DNA from: Arenimonas maotaiensis
Lineage (GTDB): Bacteria > Pseudomonadota > Gammaproteobacteria > Xanthomonadales > Xanthomonadaceae
Assembly (NCBI RefSeq): GCF_014638745.1
Contig: NZ_BMFO01000003.1
Location: forward strand, 62,001 to 126,000
Length of the DNA: 64,000 nt
Reading direction: 5' to 3'
This document shows positions 1 through 13,794 of the stretch, piece after piece. Positions within the stretch are counted from its first letter, which is position 1. Every line of letters begins with the position of its first letter. The notes below the pieces were generated by a model. The model ran no database searches. It was not told the origin of the DNA and saw only the letters and a program-made list of their open reading frames with translations. Both the position numbers and the translations under genes were made by a program.

Positions 1-299
1 CGCTGCCACTGCGCCCAATTCGGCCAAACGCGCTGCAGGCCAATCACCAATAAGCCGGCGGCCAGCGCCAACGTCAGCGCCGACCACAGGCTCTGGGTCT
101 GCTGCACGGCGCGGATCGGCCAAAGCAACAGACCGCCGACGGCGAGCTGCAGCACGAACCAGGCGGCGGCGACGGCGCCGAAGGACTGCACGGAATCCAA
201 CAGGCGCCAACGGCCGCGGCGCACGACGGCCTTCGCCAGCTCGGCCAACACGGCCTGCAGCAACGCCAGCTGCGCGGCCGCGAACAGGAACTCAACCAT
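1..299 (-). CDS. Putative membrane protein, N-terminal part only
   Basis: An open frame starts at the ATG at 299 and runs leftward off the window edge without a stop (99 codons visible). The product is rich in Leu, Ala and Val, with hydrophobic stretches near residues 3-23, 44-60 and 71-84, so an integral membrane protein is likely. Its start lies 8 bases inside the end of ycgL, which suggests translational coupling. I do not recognise the family from this part, and the C-terminus is missing. Confidence 0.6.
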   Translation of the reverse strand, partial: MVEFLFAAAQLALLQAVLAELAKAVVRRGRWRLLDSVQSFGAVAAAWFVLQLAVGGLLLWPIRAVQQTQSLWSALTLALAAGLLVIGLQRVWPNWAQWQ

Positions 300-561
300 C
301 GCCGACGCCTCCGGCCACCAGCGGATCGAGCACGGTGGGGGGGAATTGCAGATGGAAGCCGCGTTCGGCCAGATTGCGCGCGAGCACGGCGGCATCGACC
401 CGGGCCAGGCGGCGGCCGGTCGTCAACTCGAATTCAAGCACGAACTGCCAGGGTTTCAAGGGTGCTTGCACCGCCTCGGGCACGGCTCCGAAAGCGTCAC
501 GTGCCGGCACATACAGGTAGGTATCCGGTTTGCGCAGGGATTTGTAGACGAACACGGGCAT
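292..561 (-). CDS. ycgL: YcgL domain-containing protein
   Basis: An 89-residue protein with the start typical of the YcgL family (YKSLRKPDTYLYV near residues 6-18), followed by the conserved FVLEFEL and RLARVDAAVLARNLAERGFHLQFPP segments. YcgL is a small cytoplasmic protein of gammaproteobacteria with no settled biochemical role. Length matches the family. The gene overlaps the downstream membrane-protein gene by 8 bases, so the two probably form an operon, and it is divergent from the peptidase at 662. Confidence 0.85.
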   Translation of the reverse strand: MPVFVYKSLRKPDTYLYVPARDAFGAVPEAVQAPLKPWQFVLEFELTTGRRLARVDAAVLARNLAERGFHLQFPPTVLDPLVAGGVGDG

Positions 562-661
562 ACGCGGTCCAAGGCCTTTGCGTCATTGTCACCCACATCG
601 CCGTTTCAGGAAAGGCCTATTTGTTGTTAGGCTATGGGGGTTTACCGTCGAGGAATCCCGC

Positions 662-3007
662 ATGTCCGCACGTCTTCCGCTTCTGCTTTCGGCCGCCCTG
701 TTGGCGGCGTCCGCGTCCGCGCAAACCCCGATCACGCTCGACCAGGCGATGGCCCATCCGGACTGGATCGGCACGCCGGTGGAATCGGCTTGGTGGAGCG
801 CCGACTCGCGTAGCGTCCTGTACCGCCAGAAGCTGGCCGGCAGTCCGGTGCGCGGCATGTTCCGCATCGATCCGGCCGGCGGCGCGGGCGAACGCGTGGA
901 CCAGAGTGCCTGGGCCGACGTCGACGAAGCCGCGCAGCGCTTCGACCGCGAACGCCGGCGCGCGGTGTTCGTGCGCCAGGGTGACGTGTTCCTGCGCGAG
1001 CTCGGCACCGGCAGGCTGCAGCAGCTGACCCGCAGCGCCGAGAACGAATCGGCCGCGATGTTCGCCAGTGACGCCCGGCGCGTGCTGTTCCGTCGCGGCA
1101 ACGACTGGTTCGCCTGGAACACCAACGGCCTGATCGAACCGGTGCTGCAGCTGAAGACCGAGAACGATCCGGACAAGGCGCCGCCGGCCAACGCCGCCAC
1201 CGCGCACGAACTGCGCCTGATCGCCACGCTGGCGCGCCAGAAGGCCGAACGCGAGGCGCTGAAGGCCGACCGCGAGGCGCGGCGCACCGGCGACGGCAGC
1301 GGCGCCGCGTTGCCGGTGTATCTCGGCAACAAGGTGACGGTCGAAGCGAGTTCGCTGTCGCCGGACGGCCGCTACGCGCTGGTGGTGACCGCCGAGAAAG
1401 GCGCCGACGAAGGCCGCACCGGCAAGATGCCGCTGTACGTGACCGAAAGCGGCTTCGAGGAGTTCGAGGACGTGCGCACGCGCGTCGGCCGCAATCCGCC
1501 GCTGCCCCACAAAGTCTGGCTGGTGGACGTGGCCGCCCGCTCCGTGCGCGAACTGGACGTTTCCGCTCTGCCCGGCATCAAGACCGACCCGCTGGCCGAC
1601 CTGCGCAAGGCGCAGAAGCTGGAAGCGCTGAAAGGCAACCGCGCGGTACGCGCCGATGTACCGGCGGTGTGGAGCGACGACGGCTCGCAGGTGGCGTTGA
1701 TGCTGCGCGCGGTCGACAACAAGGACCGCTGGCTGGTCGGCGTCGACTTCGCCGCCGGCACGCTGCAGGTGCGCCACCGCCTGACCGACCCGGCCTGGAT
1801 CAACTGGAGCTTCAACGAATTCGGCTTCCTGCCCGACAACCGCTTCTGGTTCCTGTCCGAACAGAGCGGCTACAGCCATCTGTATCTCGGCGACGGCAAG
1901 ACCGCCAAAGCGCTGACCGCCGGCAACTACGAAGCCAGCTCGGTGCAATGGAACGCCGACGGCAGCCAGGCCTATTTCCTGTGCAACCGCGCCTGGCCGG
2001 GCGATTACGAGGTCTGCCGGGTCAACCGCGACGGCTCCGGCCTGCGCGAAGTGACCGCGCTGGACGGCGTCGAGGACTTCAGCCTGTCGCCGGACGGCAC
2101 GCGTCTGGCCGTGCGCCATTCGGCCAGCTACACGCCGGCGCAGCTGGCGGTGGTCGATGCCGCCAGCGGCGACACCCGCCGCCTGACCGACACCCGCAGC
2201 GCCGAATTCAAGGCGCGTGAATGGATCGAACCGGAATACGTGCAGGTGCCGTCCAAACACGGCGCCGGCGTGATCTGGGCCAAGCTGTACCGTCCGAAGA
2301 ACGCGGAAGCCGGAAAGAAATATCCGATCGCGCTGTTCGTGCACGGCGCCGGCTACCTGCAGAACGTCAGCGCGCGCTACCCAAACTACTTCCGCGAACA
2401 GATGTTCCACAACCTGCTGGTGCAGAACGGCTACATCGTGCTCGACATGGACTACCGCGCCTCGGAAGGCTACGGCCGTGACTGGCGCACCGCCATCTAC
2501 CGGCAGATGGGCCACCCGGAACTGGAGGATTACCTGGACGGGGTCGATTACCTGGTGGAAAGACACCAGGGCGACAAGGCCAACGTCGGCATCTACGGCG
2601 GCAGCTACGGCGGCTTCATGAGCTTCATGGCGCTGTTCCGCGCTCCCGAGACCTTCAAGGCCGGCGCCGCGCTGCGCCCGGTCACCGACTGGACCACCTA
2701 CAACCACGAGTACACCGCCAACATCCTGAACACGCCGGACGTCGATCCGGAGGCCTACCGCAAATCCTCGCCGATCGAGTACGCGCAGAACCTGAGGGGC
2801 GCGCTGCTGATCAGCCACGGCATGATGGACGACAACGTGTTCTATCAGGATTCCGTGCGCCTGTCGCAACGCCTGATCGAGCTGAAGAAGCCGAACTGGA
2901 GCTTCGCATCGTATCCGCTGGAGCGGCACGGTTACGTGCAGCCGGAAAGCTGGTACGACCAGTACCGGCGCATCTTCGAGCTGTTCGAGCAGAACCTGAA
3001 ACCGTAA
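662..3007 (+). CDS. Exported S9 family serine peptidase (prolyl oligopeptidase/DPP-IV-like)
   Basis: The product has 781 residues. Residues 1-20 are a Sec signal peptide ending ASASA, so the enzyme should be periplasmic or secreted. The middle is a WD/beta-propeller-like region with repeated SPDG and WSDDGSQ segments, and the C-terminal 250 residues are an alpha/beta hydrolase peptidase domain. The nucleophile lies in GGSYGG (Ser648); by alignment to DPP-IV the other triad members are Asp723 (first Asp of DDNV) and His756 (ERHGY). Such enzymes remove dipeptides or cleave after proline in short peptides. The ATG at 662 is chosen because it starts the signal peptide and follows a GAGGAA ribosome site; the frame is open further upstream but encodes no leader. 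An intrinsic terminator follows directly. The exact specificity cannot be read from sequence. Confidence 0.9.
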   Translation: MSARLPLLLSAALLAASASAQTPITLDQAMAHPDWIGTPVESAWWSADSRSVLYRQKLAGSPVRGMFRIDPAGGAGERVDQSAWADVDEAAQRFDRERRRAVFVRQGDVFLRELGTGRLQQLTRSAENESAAMFASDARRVLFRRGNDWFAWNTNGLIEPVLQLKTENDPDKAPPANAATAHELRLIATLARQKAEREALKADREARRTGDGSGAALPVYLGNKVTVEASSLSPDGRYALVVTAEKGADEGRTGKMPLYVTESGFEEFEDVRTRVGRNPPLPHKVWLVDVAARSVRELDVSALPGIKTDPLADLRKAQKLEALKGNRAVRADVPAVWSDDGSQVALMLRAVDNKDRWLVGVDFAAGTLQVRHRLTDPAWINWSFNEFGFLPDNRFWFLSEQSGYSHLYLGDGKTAKALTAGNYEASSVQWNADGSQAYFLCNRAWPGDYEVCRVNRDGSGLREVTALDGVEDFSLSPDGTRLAVRHSASYTPAQLAVVDAASGDTRRLTDTRSAEFKAREWIEPEYVQVPSKHGAGVIWAKLYRPKNAEAGKKYPIALFVHGAGYLQNVSARYPNYFREQMFHNLLVQNGYIVLDMDYRASEGYGRDWRTAIYRQMGHPELEDYLDGVDYLVERHQGDKANVGIYGGSYGGFMSFMALFRAPETFKAGAALRPVTDWTTYNHEYTANILNTPDVDPEAYRKSSPIEYAQNLRGALLISHGMMDDNVFYQDSVRLSQRLIELKKPNWSFASYPLERHGYVQPESWYDQYRRIFELFEQNLKP

Positions 3008-3022
3008 CGGGAATCAGTCAGG

Positions 3023-3046
3023 AAAAGGCGCCGCAAGGCGCCTTTT
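3023..3046 (+). terminator. Intrinsic terminator after the S9 peptidase
   Basis: Perfect inverted repeat AAAAGGCGCC / GGCGCCTTTT around a GCAA loop, ending in a short T run, 16 bases after the peptidase stop codon. Confidence 0.85.
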
Positions 3047-3061
3047 CTCATGCGCGCGGTT

Positions 3062-3107
3062 GTTACACAGGGTTACACCAATGTGCTCGGCTGTTACCCA
3101 TTGTTAC
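3062..3107 (+). promoter_or_regulatory. Four helically phased GTTAC repeats before the EAL gene
   Basis: GTTAC occurs at 3062, 3072, 3093 and 3103, spaced 10, 21 and 10 bp. All four copies therefore face the same side of the helix. The array ends 25 bp before the start codon of the EAL-domain gene and begins 16 bp after the preceding terminator, so it sits where a promoter or operator is expected. No matching regulator is recognised. Confidence 0.5.
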
Positions 3108-3131
3108 CGCGTACTCTGCGATAGTGGCGGC

Positions 3132-5114
3132 ATGAATCAACCCATCAACAACAGCCGGCGTCCGGAATTGGACGTGGCCGGCATTCTGTCGCGCTCCGAA
3201 CGCATGCTGCGCGATCTGGAGCAAACCAATGCCGACCGCAGCCAGCTGCCGGCCAAGTCGCTCGGCTGGGCGATGATGGTGGTCGGACTGGTGCTGACGA
3301 TTGCCGGCGTGGTGCTTCTGGTCGGTCACGAAACGGTGGGTGGCGGATTGCGGAATCCGGCCGCCTCGATCCTGATCGGATCGGCCATCGTCGTGTCCGC
3401 CCTGTACATGATCGTGTTCGTCAGGCGCCTCAGCCAACGGGTGAAGGTGCTGGTTTCGGCGCTTCTGTTCTGTTGCTACATGGCCTCGATACTCATCAAC
3501 GGCGCGATGCCGACCCTTCTGCTTCCGGCGGTGGCGGTCATGTTCCACCTGTTCTTCAGCGCCAAACGGGCGTTGGCGATGTCGTTTCTGTCCGGCATCG
3601 TGTCCGTCGGTGCCATGCTCCTCGATGGCTCGGTGAGCGGAGCGGTATCCGCCCGGGTGATGCTGAGCAGCCTCGTCATCGTCCTGATGATGCAGGTGCT
3701 CACGCGCCAGGTGACGCGGTCGTACATCAGTTCGCTCAAGGTGTCCGACCAGCTGTCGTCGCTGGTCACCCGAATGGACCGAATGCTCAAGGACAGCCAC
3801 AACGAGCTCGAAACGGCATTGCAGACCGATCCCGGATCCGGCCTGCTGAACGCCACCGGCTTCAACGAAGCGCTCAACAGCCGGCTCGCCAACGCGCCGG
3901 CAGGCGTACGCCATGCCGTGCTGTGCGTGAAACTCAAGGGCCTGGAAGTCTCGAAATCGGTGCTGGACGAATGCGAGCGCAAGACCCTGTTGAAGATCCT
4001 GTCCCAACGCTTCTGGCGCATCGCCGGCAGCGACGGCATAGTCGCCCGCACCAGCTATTCCGACTTCCTGATATCGCTCAGGCTGGAGGACATCGGCGAC
4101 CACTATGACGATCTGCGCCTGACGGGGATCCTGAAAAACCTGGGGCAGCCGATCCAGCTGCACAAGCACAGCATCCCCTGCAATCCATTCATCGGCGTCA
4201 GCATCTGGCCGACCAGCGGCGGCCACGCCGAGGAGCTGCATCGGCAGGCGGAAACTGCGGCGCATACGGCGGAGTTTAACGATACCAATCATGTCCTAAT
4301 TTACGATGCTTCTATACACGCATCGATACGTAACCGCCTGAAAATCATTTCCGGAATCGAGGCCGCCATCGCGATGGATCAATTCGAGCTGGAATACCAG
4401 CCGGTGTTCGACCTAGGCTTGGACCGTTTCCACAAGGTCGAGGCGCTGATCCGCTGGAACCACCCCGAACTGGGCCGCGTGCCGCCGAATCAGTTCATTC
4501 CCCTTTTGGATTCCGAGCAGCTGGTGGAGATTACCGCGTGGGTAATGAACACCGTCAACGCCCAGATGAAAAAGTGGCATGCGGAATATGGGATGCGGCT
4601 GGATGTCGCGGTCAACATTCCGGCCGCCTACCTGCACCACAGCATCGCCAACCAGGAACTGTTTTTCAGGCGTCTGAACGGCTTTGACCGAAATACCGGC
4701 AACCTGATTTTCGAGATCACCGAAAGCAGCCTGTTCGAGGCCGGCGAAGACGCCTTGGAGTTCCTTACCGAGGTGCGCGGGCGCGGCTTTCACGTCGCGC
4801 TGGACGACTTCGGAACCGGCTTCTCGAATCTGCTGCAGCTGGAGACCCTGCCGCTCGACATCCTGAAGATCGACAAGTCGCTGATCGACGAAATCGACGC
4901 TTCCGAACGCAAGATGGCCCTATGCGGCTACGTCATCCGGCTCGGCCATGAGCTGGGCATGAAGGTGGTCGCCGAAGGCATTGAAGCCGAGAAACAGCGC
5001 GACGCATTGATATGGGCCGGCTGCAATTACGGCCAAGGCTACCTGTTCTCGAGGCCGGTGCCGGCCGGACGAATCCCGGAACTCTTCGACGCCGGCCAGC
5101 AGGCCATCGCGTGA
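3132..5114 (+). CDS. Membrane EAL-domain c-di-GMP phosphodiesterase with degenerate GGDEF domain
   Basis: The product has 660 residues. The N-terminal third has about five transmembrane segments, then a GGDEF-like region whose signature is lost (SYSDF stands where GGDEF should be), so cyclase activity is unlikely. The C-terminal EAL domain looks intact: EALIRW at 437-442, then VNIP, FEITESS, DDFGTGF, KIDKSLID, VAEGIE and QGYLFSRP, which together supply the usual metal and substrate ligands. The expected role is hydrolysis of cyclic di-GMP at the inner membrane, lowering biofilm-type signalling. The ATG at 3132 is chosen over an in-frame TTG at 3060, which would translate through the repeat array. 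The gene stands alone between two terminators. Codon use looks slightly less GC-rich around 4270-4330. Confidence 0.88.
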   Translation: MNQPINNSRRPELDVAGILSRSERMLRDLEQTNADRSQLPAKSLGWAMMVVGLVLTIAGVVLLVGHETVGGGLRNPAASILIGSAIVVSALYMIVFVRRLSQRVKVLVSALLFCCYMASILINGAMPTLLLPAVAVMFHLFFSAKRALAMSFLSGIVSVGAMLLDGSVSGAVSARVMLSSLVIVLMMQVLTRQVTRSYISSLKVSDQLSSLVTRMDRMLKDSHNELETALQTDPGSGLLNATGFNEALNSRLANAPAGVRHAVLCVKLKGLEVSKSVLDECERKTLLKILSQRFWRIAGSDGIVARTSYSDFLISLRLEDIGDHYDDLRLTGILKNLGQPIQLHKHSIPCNPFIGVSIWPTSGGHAEELHRQAETAAHTAEFNDTNHVLIYDASIHASIRNRLKIISGIEAAIAMDQFELEYQPVFDLGLDRFHKVEALIRWNHPELGRVPPNQFIPLLDSEQLVEITAWVMNTVNAQMKKWHAEYGMRLDVAVNIPAAYLHHSIANQELFFRRLNGFDRNTGNLIFEITESSLFEAGEDALEFLTEVRGRGFHVALDDFGTGFSNLLQLETLPLDILKIDKSLIDEIDASERKMALCGYVIRLGHELGMKVVAEGIEAEKQRDALIWAGCNYGQGYLFSRPVPAGRIPELFDAGQQAIA

Positions 5115-5138
5115 AAAAGGCGCCTCAGGGCGCCTTTT

Positions 5139-5139
<1 letters not shown>
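5114..5139. terminator. Bidirectional terminator between the EAL gene and the chorismatase gene
   Basis: GGCGCC / GGCGCC around a TCAG loop, flanked by A5 on the left and T5 on the right, so it can serve both converging genes. Its T run touches the stop codon of the chorismatase gene. Confidence 0.85.
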
Positions 5140-7011
<1,872 letters not shown>

Positions 7012-7098
7012 GATTTCCGGTATCGAACGGATTGCAATGACGTAGTGGCAGATCTGCGTGTCTGCCCAGAACGGGCACGCGGTGTGTTTCGAATCTTT

Positions 7099-9402
<2,304 letters not shown>

Positions 9403-9423
9403 TTCACGGCCGACATGTTCAAC

Positions 9424-9491
9424 GGTCGTTTCGACAAGCTCAACGACCTTCCGGTATTCCGTAAACCGCTCCCCGAGCCTGTCGAGGGGAG
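9424..9491. repeat. Paired inverted intergenic repeats after comM
   Basis: TCGACAAGCTC (9431-9441) is flanked by GGTCGTT and AACGACC, and the nearly inverted copy GAGCCTGTCGA (9475-9485) is flanked by CTCCCC and GGGGAG. The unit resembles the widespread GAGC(T/C)TGTCGA-type REP and is a different family from the GTAG REPs. It sits between two converging genes and may act as a terminator. Confidence 0.55.
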
Positions 9492-9493
9492 CC

Positions 9494-12400
9494 CTAGGCC
9501 TCGCGCCGCCGCAGATACACGTAATACAGCAGCGGAATCACCACCAGGGTCAACACCGTACTGACCAGGATGCCGAAGATCAGCGCGATGGCCAGGCCGT
9601 TGAAGATCGGATCGTCGAGGATGAAGAACGCGCCCAGCATCGCCGCCAGTCCGGTCAAGGCGATCGGCTTGGCACGCACCGCCACCGATTCGATCACCGC
9701 CGCACCCAGCTCCTTGCCCTCGGCCAGCGACTGGTTGATGAAGTCGACCAGCAGGATCGAGTTGCGCACGATGATGCCGGCCAGCGCGATCATGCCGATC
9801 ATCGAAGTGGCGGTGAACTGCGCGCCGAGCAGGGCGTGGCCGGGCATCACGCCGATCACGGTCAGCGGAATCGGCGCCATGATGATCAGCGGCACCAGGT
9901 AGTTCTTGAACTGCGCCACGATCAGCAGGTAGATCAACAGCAGGCCGGCGGCATAGGCCAGTCCCATGTCGCGGAAGGTCTCGTAGGTGATCTGCCACTC
10001 GCCGTCCCACTTCACCGCATAGGCGGCCTCGCTTTCGGGCTGCGAGATGAAATACTGGCGCAGGCGGTCCGGGCCGTCCGGCAGGTCGGCCAGCTGACCG
10101 ACCACGTCGAACATGCCGTACAGCGGGCTGTCGAACTCGCCGGCCTCATCGGCGGTGACGTACACCACCGGCAGCAGGTCCTTGTGGTGGATGGCGCCGT
10201 CCCACGGCAGGGTGCGCACCTGCACCAGCTCCGACAGCGCGATGACGCGGCCGGAGGAGGACTTCACGCCCAACTGCAGGATGCGCGCCATATCAGCCTG
10301 GGCCGAAGCCGGCAGGCGCAAGCGGATGGCTTTCGGATAACGCGAACGGCCGTCCTGCAGGTAGCTCACATCGGCACCGTCGACCGCGGCCAGCAGGGTC
10401 TGGGTGACGGCTTCACGGCTGACGCCCAGACGCGCGGCGCGGGCCTGGTCGATGATCAGCTGTTCGCGTTGCGCGCCGGCGGCTTCCACCGTGCTGTCGA
10501 TGTCGACCACGCCCTCGGTGTCGCGCATGCGCTGCTGCAGTTGCGTGGCGATGGCGCGGCTACGCGCGTAATCCGGGCCGTAGATCTCGGCCACCAGCGG
10601 CGCCATCACCGGCGGACCGGGCGGCACTTCCACCACCTTCAGCGACGCGCCGTACTTGGCCGCCGCGGCCTGCAAGGTCGGGCGCAGCGCCAAGGCGATG
10701 TCGTGGCTCTTGCGCGAACGTTCGTGCTTGTCGGCCAGGTTGATCTGCAGATCGCCGACCAGCGGACCTTGGCGCAGGAAGTACTGGCGCACCAAGCCGT
10801 TGAAGGTGACCGGCGCCGAGGTACCGGCATAGGCTTGGTAATTCAACACTTCCGGCAACTTGTCGACCTGCACCGCCAGCTCGCCGAGCAGGGCGTTGGT
10901 CTGCTCCAGCGTGCTGCCTTCCGGCATGTCGACCACCAGCTGGATCTCGGACTTGTTGTCGTTCGGCAACATCTTCAGCACCACCAGCTTGACCACCGCC
11001 AAGCCGGCCGACAGCGCCAACAGCACGGCGATGGCCAACCACAGCATCCGGCGCTTGTTCGCGGCCTGCGGGCCGACGATGAAACGGCCCATCACCGATT
11101 CGGCCACGGACTGCAGTTTCGAGGGCTTGTCTTCGCCGTGCGCGTGCGCGCCGTGCGCCAGCAGCTTCAGGCTCAACCACGGCGTCACCACCAGCGCGAT
11201 CAGCAGCGAAATCAGCATGCCGACCGAGGCGTTGATCGGGATCGGACGCATGTACGGGCCCATCAGACCGGACACGAAGGCCATCGGCAGCAGCGCCGCG
11301 ATGACGGTGAAGGTGGCCAGGATGGTCGGCGCGCCGACTTCGTCGACCGCCAGCGGAATGGCCTCGCGCAGGCTCTTGCCGCCGAGCGCGCGGTGCCGGT
11401 GGATGTTCTCCACCACCACGATGGCGTCGTCGACCAGGATGCCGATCGAGAAGATCAGCGCGAACAGCGACACCCGGTTGAGCGTGAAGCCCATCGCCCA
11501 GGACGCGAACAGGGTGATGGCGAGCGTGAGGATGACCGCACTGCCGACCACCACCGCTTCGCGCCGGCCGAGTGCGAACAGCACCAGCAGCACCACCGAG
11601 AGCGTGGCGAAGATCAGCTTCTGGATCAGCTTGGCGGCTTTATCGGCGGCGGACTGCCCGTAGTCGCGGGTGATCTCGACCTGCACGCCGTCGGGAATCA
11701 CCTGCGCGCGCAGGCCGTCTAGGCGTTCGCGCACAGTAGCGGTGATGTCGGCGGCGTTGCTGCCGGGTTTCTTGGCGATGGCCACGGTGACCGCCGGCGC
11801 ACGGCCGGTGGCCGGGCCGGCGCGGCCGGCCGGTGCGCCGTGCCACACCAATTGCGTCGGCGGCTCGAGGCCTTGGCCGATGCGGGCGACGTCCGACAGT
11901 CGCACGGGCTTATCGCCGGACAGGCCGATGACCAACTCGGTGACTTCGGCGTTATCGGCCAGGAAGCGGCCGGCCTGCACCGGCGTGGCGCCATCGGCGC
12001 CGACGCGGTCGCCGGCATGGCGCGCTTGGTTGCTGGCCTGCAACGCCTGCGCGACTTCATGCACCGACAGCCCGTAGGCGGCCAACCGCCCCGGATCGAG
12101 CTCGACGGTGACCGCTTGGTTGTAGGCGCCGAGGGTGTACACGTCGCGGGTGCCGGGCACACGCTTGAGTTCGGTTTCCAGACTATGCGCGACCTGCGCC
12201 AAGGCCTGGCCGTCCACGGCCGGATCGTCGCTCCACAGCGTGAGCGCCATCACCGGCACGTCGTCGATGCCCTTCGGCTTCACCAGCGGCTGGCCGACAC
12301 CGACGCCGGGCGGCATCCAGTCCTGGTTGGAATACACCTGGTTGTACAGGCGCACGATGGCCGGCTGGCGTTCGACGCCGACGGTGTATTCGACGGTAAG

Positions 12401-12697
12401 CAGCGCCATGCCCGGACGCGAGATCGAATACACGTGCTTGACGCCTTCGATCTCGGATAATTTCTTTTCGAGCGGGAAACTGACCAGCTGTTCGACCTGG
12501 CGCGCATCGGCGCCGGGGAACGGCACGAACACGTTGGCCATGGTCACGTCGATCTGCGGCTCTTCCTCCTGCGGCGTCACCAGCACCGCCACCAGGCCGA
12601 GCAGCAGGCCGAGGATGGCCAGGATCGGGGTCAGCGGATTGTCCTGGAAGCGCGCGGCCAGCCGGCCGGAGATGCCGAGTTTGCCGGTATCCGCCAT
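9494..12697 (-). CDS. RND efflux pump inner-membrane subunit of the sulfide cluster
   Basis: A 1067-residue RND permease with the family topology: one N-terminal segment, two large periplasmic loops and two sets of transmembrane helices. In TM4, GILVDDAIVVVEN carries the paired aspartates of the proton relay, as in hydrophobe/amphiphile exporters such as AcrB; this argues against a heavy-metal (CusA-type) pump. The ATG at 12697 follows AGGAG and lies one base after the stop of the membrane-fusion gene. It is the last gene of a minus-strand row behind sulfide:quinone oxidoreductase, so export of a sulfur-stress product is possible, but the substrate is unknown. No outer-membrane channel gene is in the row. 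Confidence 0.9.
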   Translation of the reverse strand: MADTGKLGISGRLAARFQDNPLTPILAILGLLLGLVAVLVTPQEEEPQIDVTMANVFVPFPGADARQVEQLVSFPLEKKLSEIEGVKHVYSISRPGMALLTVEYTVGVERQPAIVRLYNQVYSNQDWMPPGVGVGQPLVKPKGIDDVPVMALTLWSDDPAVDGQALAQVAHSLETELKRVPGTRDVYTLGAYNQAVTVELDPGRLAAYGLSVHEVAQALQASNQARHAGDRVGADGATPVQAGRFLADNAEVTELVIGLSGDKPVRLSDVARIGQGLEPPTQLVWHGAPAGRAGPATGRAPAVTVAIAKKPGSNAADITATVRERLDGLRAQVIPDGVQVEITRDYGQSAADKAAKLIQKLIFATLSVVLLVLFALGRREAVVVGSAVILTLAITLFASWAMGFTLNRVSLFALIFSIGILVDDAIVVVENIHRHRALGGKSLREAIPLAVDEVGAPTILATFTVIAALLPMAFVSGLMGPYMRPIPINASVGMLISLLIALVVTPWLSLKLLAHGAHAHGEDKPSKLQSVAESVMGRFIVGPQAANKRRMLWLAIAVLLALSAGLAVVKLVVLKMLPNDNKSEIQLVVDMPEGSTLEQTNALLGELAVQVDKLPEVLNYQAYAGTSAPVTFNGLVRQYFLRQGPLVGDLQINLADKHERSRKSHDIALALRPTLQAAAAKYGASLKVVEVPPGPPVMAPLVAEIYGPDYARSRAIATQLQQRMRDTEGVVDIDSTVEAAGAQREQLIIDQARAARLGVSREAVTQTLLAAVDGADVSYLQDGRSRYPKAIRLRLPASAQADMARILQLGVKSSSGRVIALSELVQVRTLPWDGAIHHKDLLPVVYVTADEAGEFDSPLYGMFDVVGQLADLPDGPDRLRQYFISQPESEAAYAVKWDGEWQITYETFRDMGLAYAAGLLLIYLLIVAQFKNYLVPLIIMAPIPLTVIGVMPGHALLGAQFTATSMIGMIALAGIIVRNSILLVDFINQSLAEGKELGAAVIESVAVRAKPIALTGLAAMLGAFFILDDPIFNGLAIALIFGILVSTVLTLVVIPLLYYVYLRRREA

Positions 12698-12698
12698 C

Positions 12699-13763
12699 TC
12701 AGCGCTCCTGTGCGGCGCGGAATTCGGCCAGCGCCTGCGCGGCGCGCACCGGATCGGCGGCCACGCGTTCGCCCTTCGCCAAGCCGGACAGCACTTCGAC
12801 CCGGTCGCCGCGGCGTTCGCCGACGCGCACCTGACGCAGCAGCAGGCGGTCTTTGCCCAGCACATACACGCCGGTCAATTCACCGCGCTGCCAGAGCGCG
12901 CTCTGCGGCAGCCAGACCGCGCCGGCACCGGCGCCGCCGGCCGGGAACCGCACCGAGGCGACCTGACCGGGCATCAGCGCGCCGGCATCGGCCGGCAGCT
13001 GCACGCGCACGGTCACGCTGTGCGCATCGGCATCGGCGCCGGGATACACGATCACTTCCGAGGCGGCCAACACGCGGCCGTCGGCCAAGGTGATGTCGGC
13101 CTGCGGCGCGGCGCGCAGCGCCGCCGCCACGCCCTGCGGCACCTGCACCTGGATGCGGAAACGACCCGGGTTGAACACCCGCAGCAGCGGCTGGCCGGGC
13201 GATACGCTTTCGCCCGGCTCCACCAGTCGTTGCGCCACCACGCCGGCGTACGGCGCGCGCACCTGGGTGTAATCAGCCTGTTGCATGGCCTGCGCCACGT
13301 TCGCTTCGGCGGCGCGAGCCGCGGCCTGCGCGGCATTGCGCGCCGCCAAGGCCTGGTCGAGCTGCTGTTCCGACACATACTGCTGTTGCGCCAAGCCGGC
13401 GAAGCGGCGATACGTCGCTTCCGCCTCCACCGCCTGCGCACGGGCCGCCGCCGCCTGCGCGCGCGCGGCCTCGGCGCCGGCACGTTGCTCCACGCCGGTC
13501 AGCCGCAGCAACACCTGTCCGGCCGCGACCCGGTCATTCACATCGACCGCAACCGAGGCCACCCGGCCGGCGGTCTGCGCGGTCAGATCGGCCTGCTGCG
13601 CTGCTTCGATGACGCCGTCCCAACGGCTGCCGGCATCACTCGAGGCGGCCTGCGGGGTGACCGCGGCGATGGCCTTCAAATCCATGCCCGGCGCACTCGG
13701 CGGCGGGGCGGAACAGGCGGCAAGGGCGGCGCTCAGGGCCAGGGCAAGTACGGTGTTCTTCAT
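12699..13763 (-). CDS. RND periplasmic membrane-fusion lipoprotein
   Basis: A 354-residue HlyD/AcrA-family adaptor. The N-terminus is a lipoprotein signal with lipobox LAAC (Cys17). A lipoyl half-motif (GRVASVAVDVNDRVAAGQVL), an Ala-rich alpha-hairpin (about residues 90-165), the second lipoyl half (VRAPYAGVVAQRLVEPGE) and beta-barrel segments follow in order. It should link the RND permease to an outer-membrane channel. It is separated from the permease by one base and from the DUF2892 gene by about 30 bases. Confidence 0.9.
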   Translation of the reverse strand: MKNTVLALALSAALAACSAPPPSAPGMDLKAIAAVTPQAASSDAGSRWDGVIEAAQQADLTAQTAGRVASVAVDVNDRVAAGQVLLRLTGVEQRAGAEAARAQAAAARAQAVEAEATYRRFAGLAQQQYVSEQQLDQALAARNAAQAAARAAEANVAQAMQQADYTQVRAPYAGVVAQRLVEPGESVSPGQPLLRVFNPGRFRIQVQVPQGVAAALRAAPQADITLADGRVLAASEVIVYPGADADAHSVTVRVQLPADAGALMPGQVASVRFPAGGAGAGAVWLPQSALWQRGELTGVYVLGKDRLLLRQVRVGERRGDRVEVLSGLAKGERVAADPVRAAQALAEFRAAQER

Positions 13764-13794
13764 GTCGGATGGCGGCTCGTGCGGATGGGGTGGA

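Noticed and set aside
632-2929. Long open frame opposite the S9 peptidase gene
   Set aside because: High GC content leaves frames open on the other strand; the encoded sequence is His/Arg/Gln-rich and has no family motif.
9494-12697. Heavy-metal efflux (CusA-type) identity for the RND pump
   Set aside because: TM4 carries the paired aspartates of organic-compound pumps and the neighbours concern sulfide, not copper.
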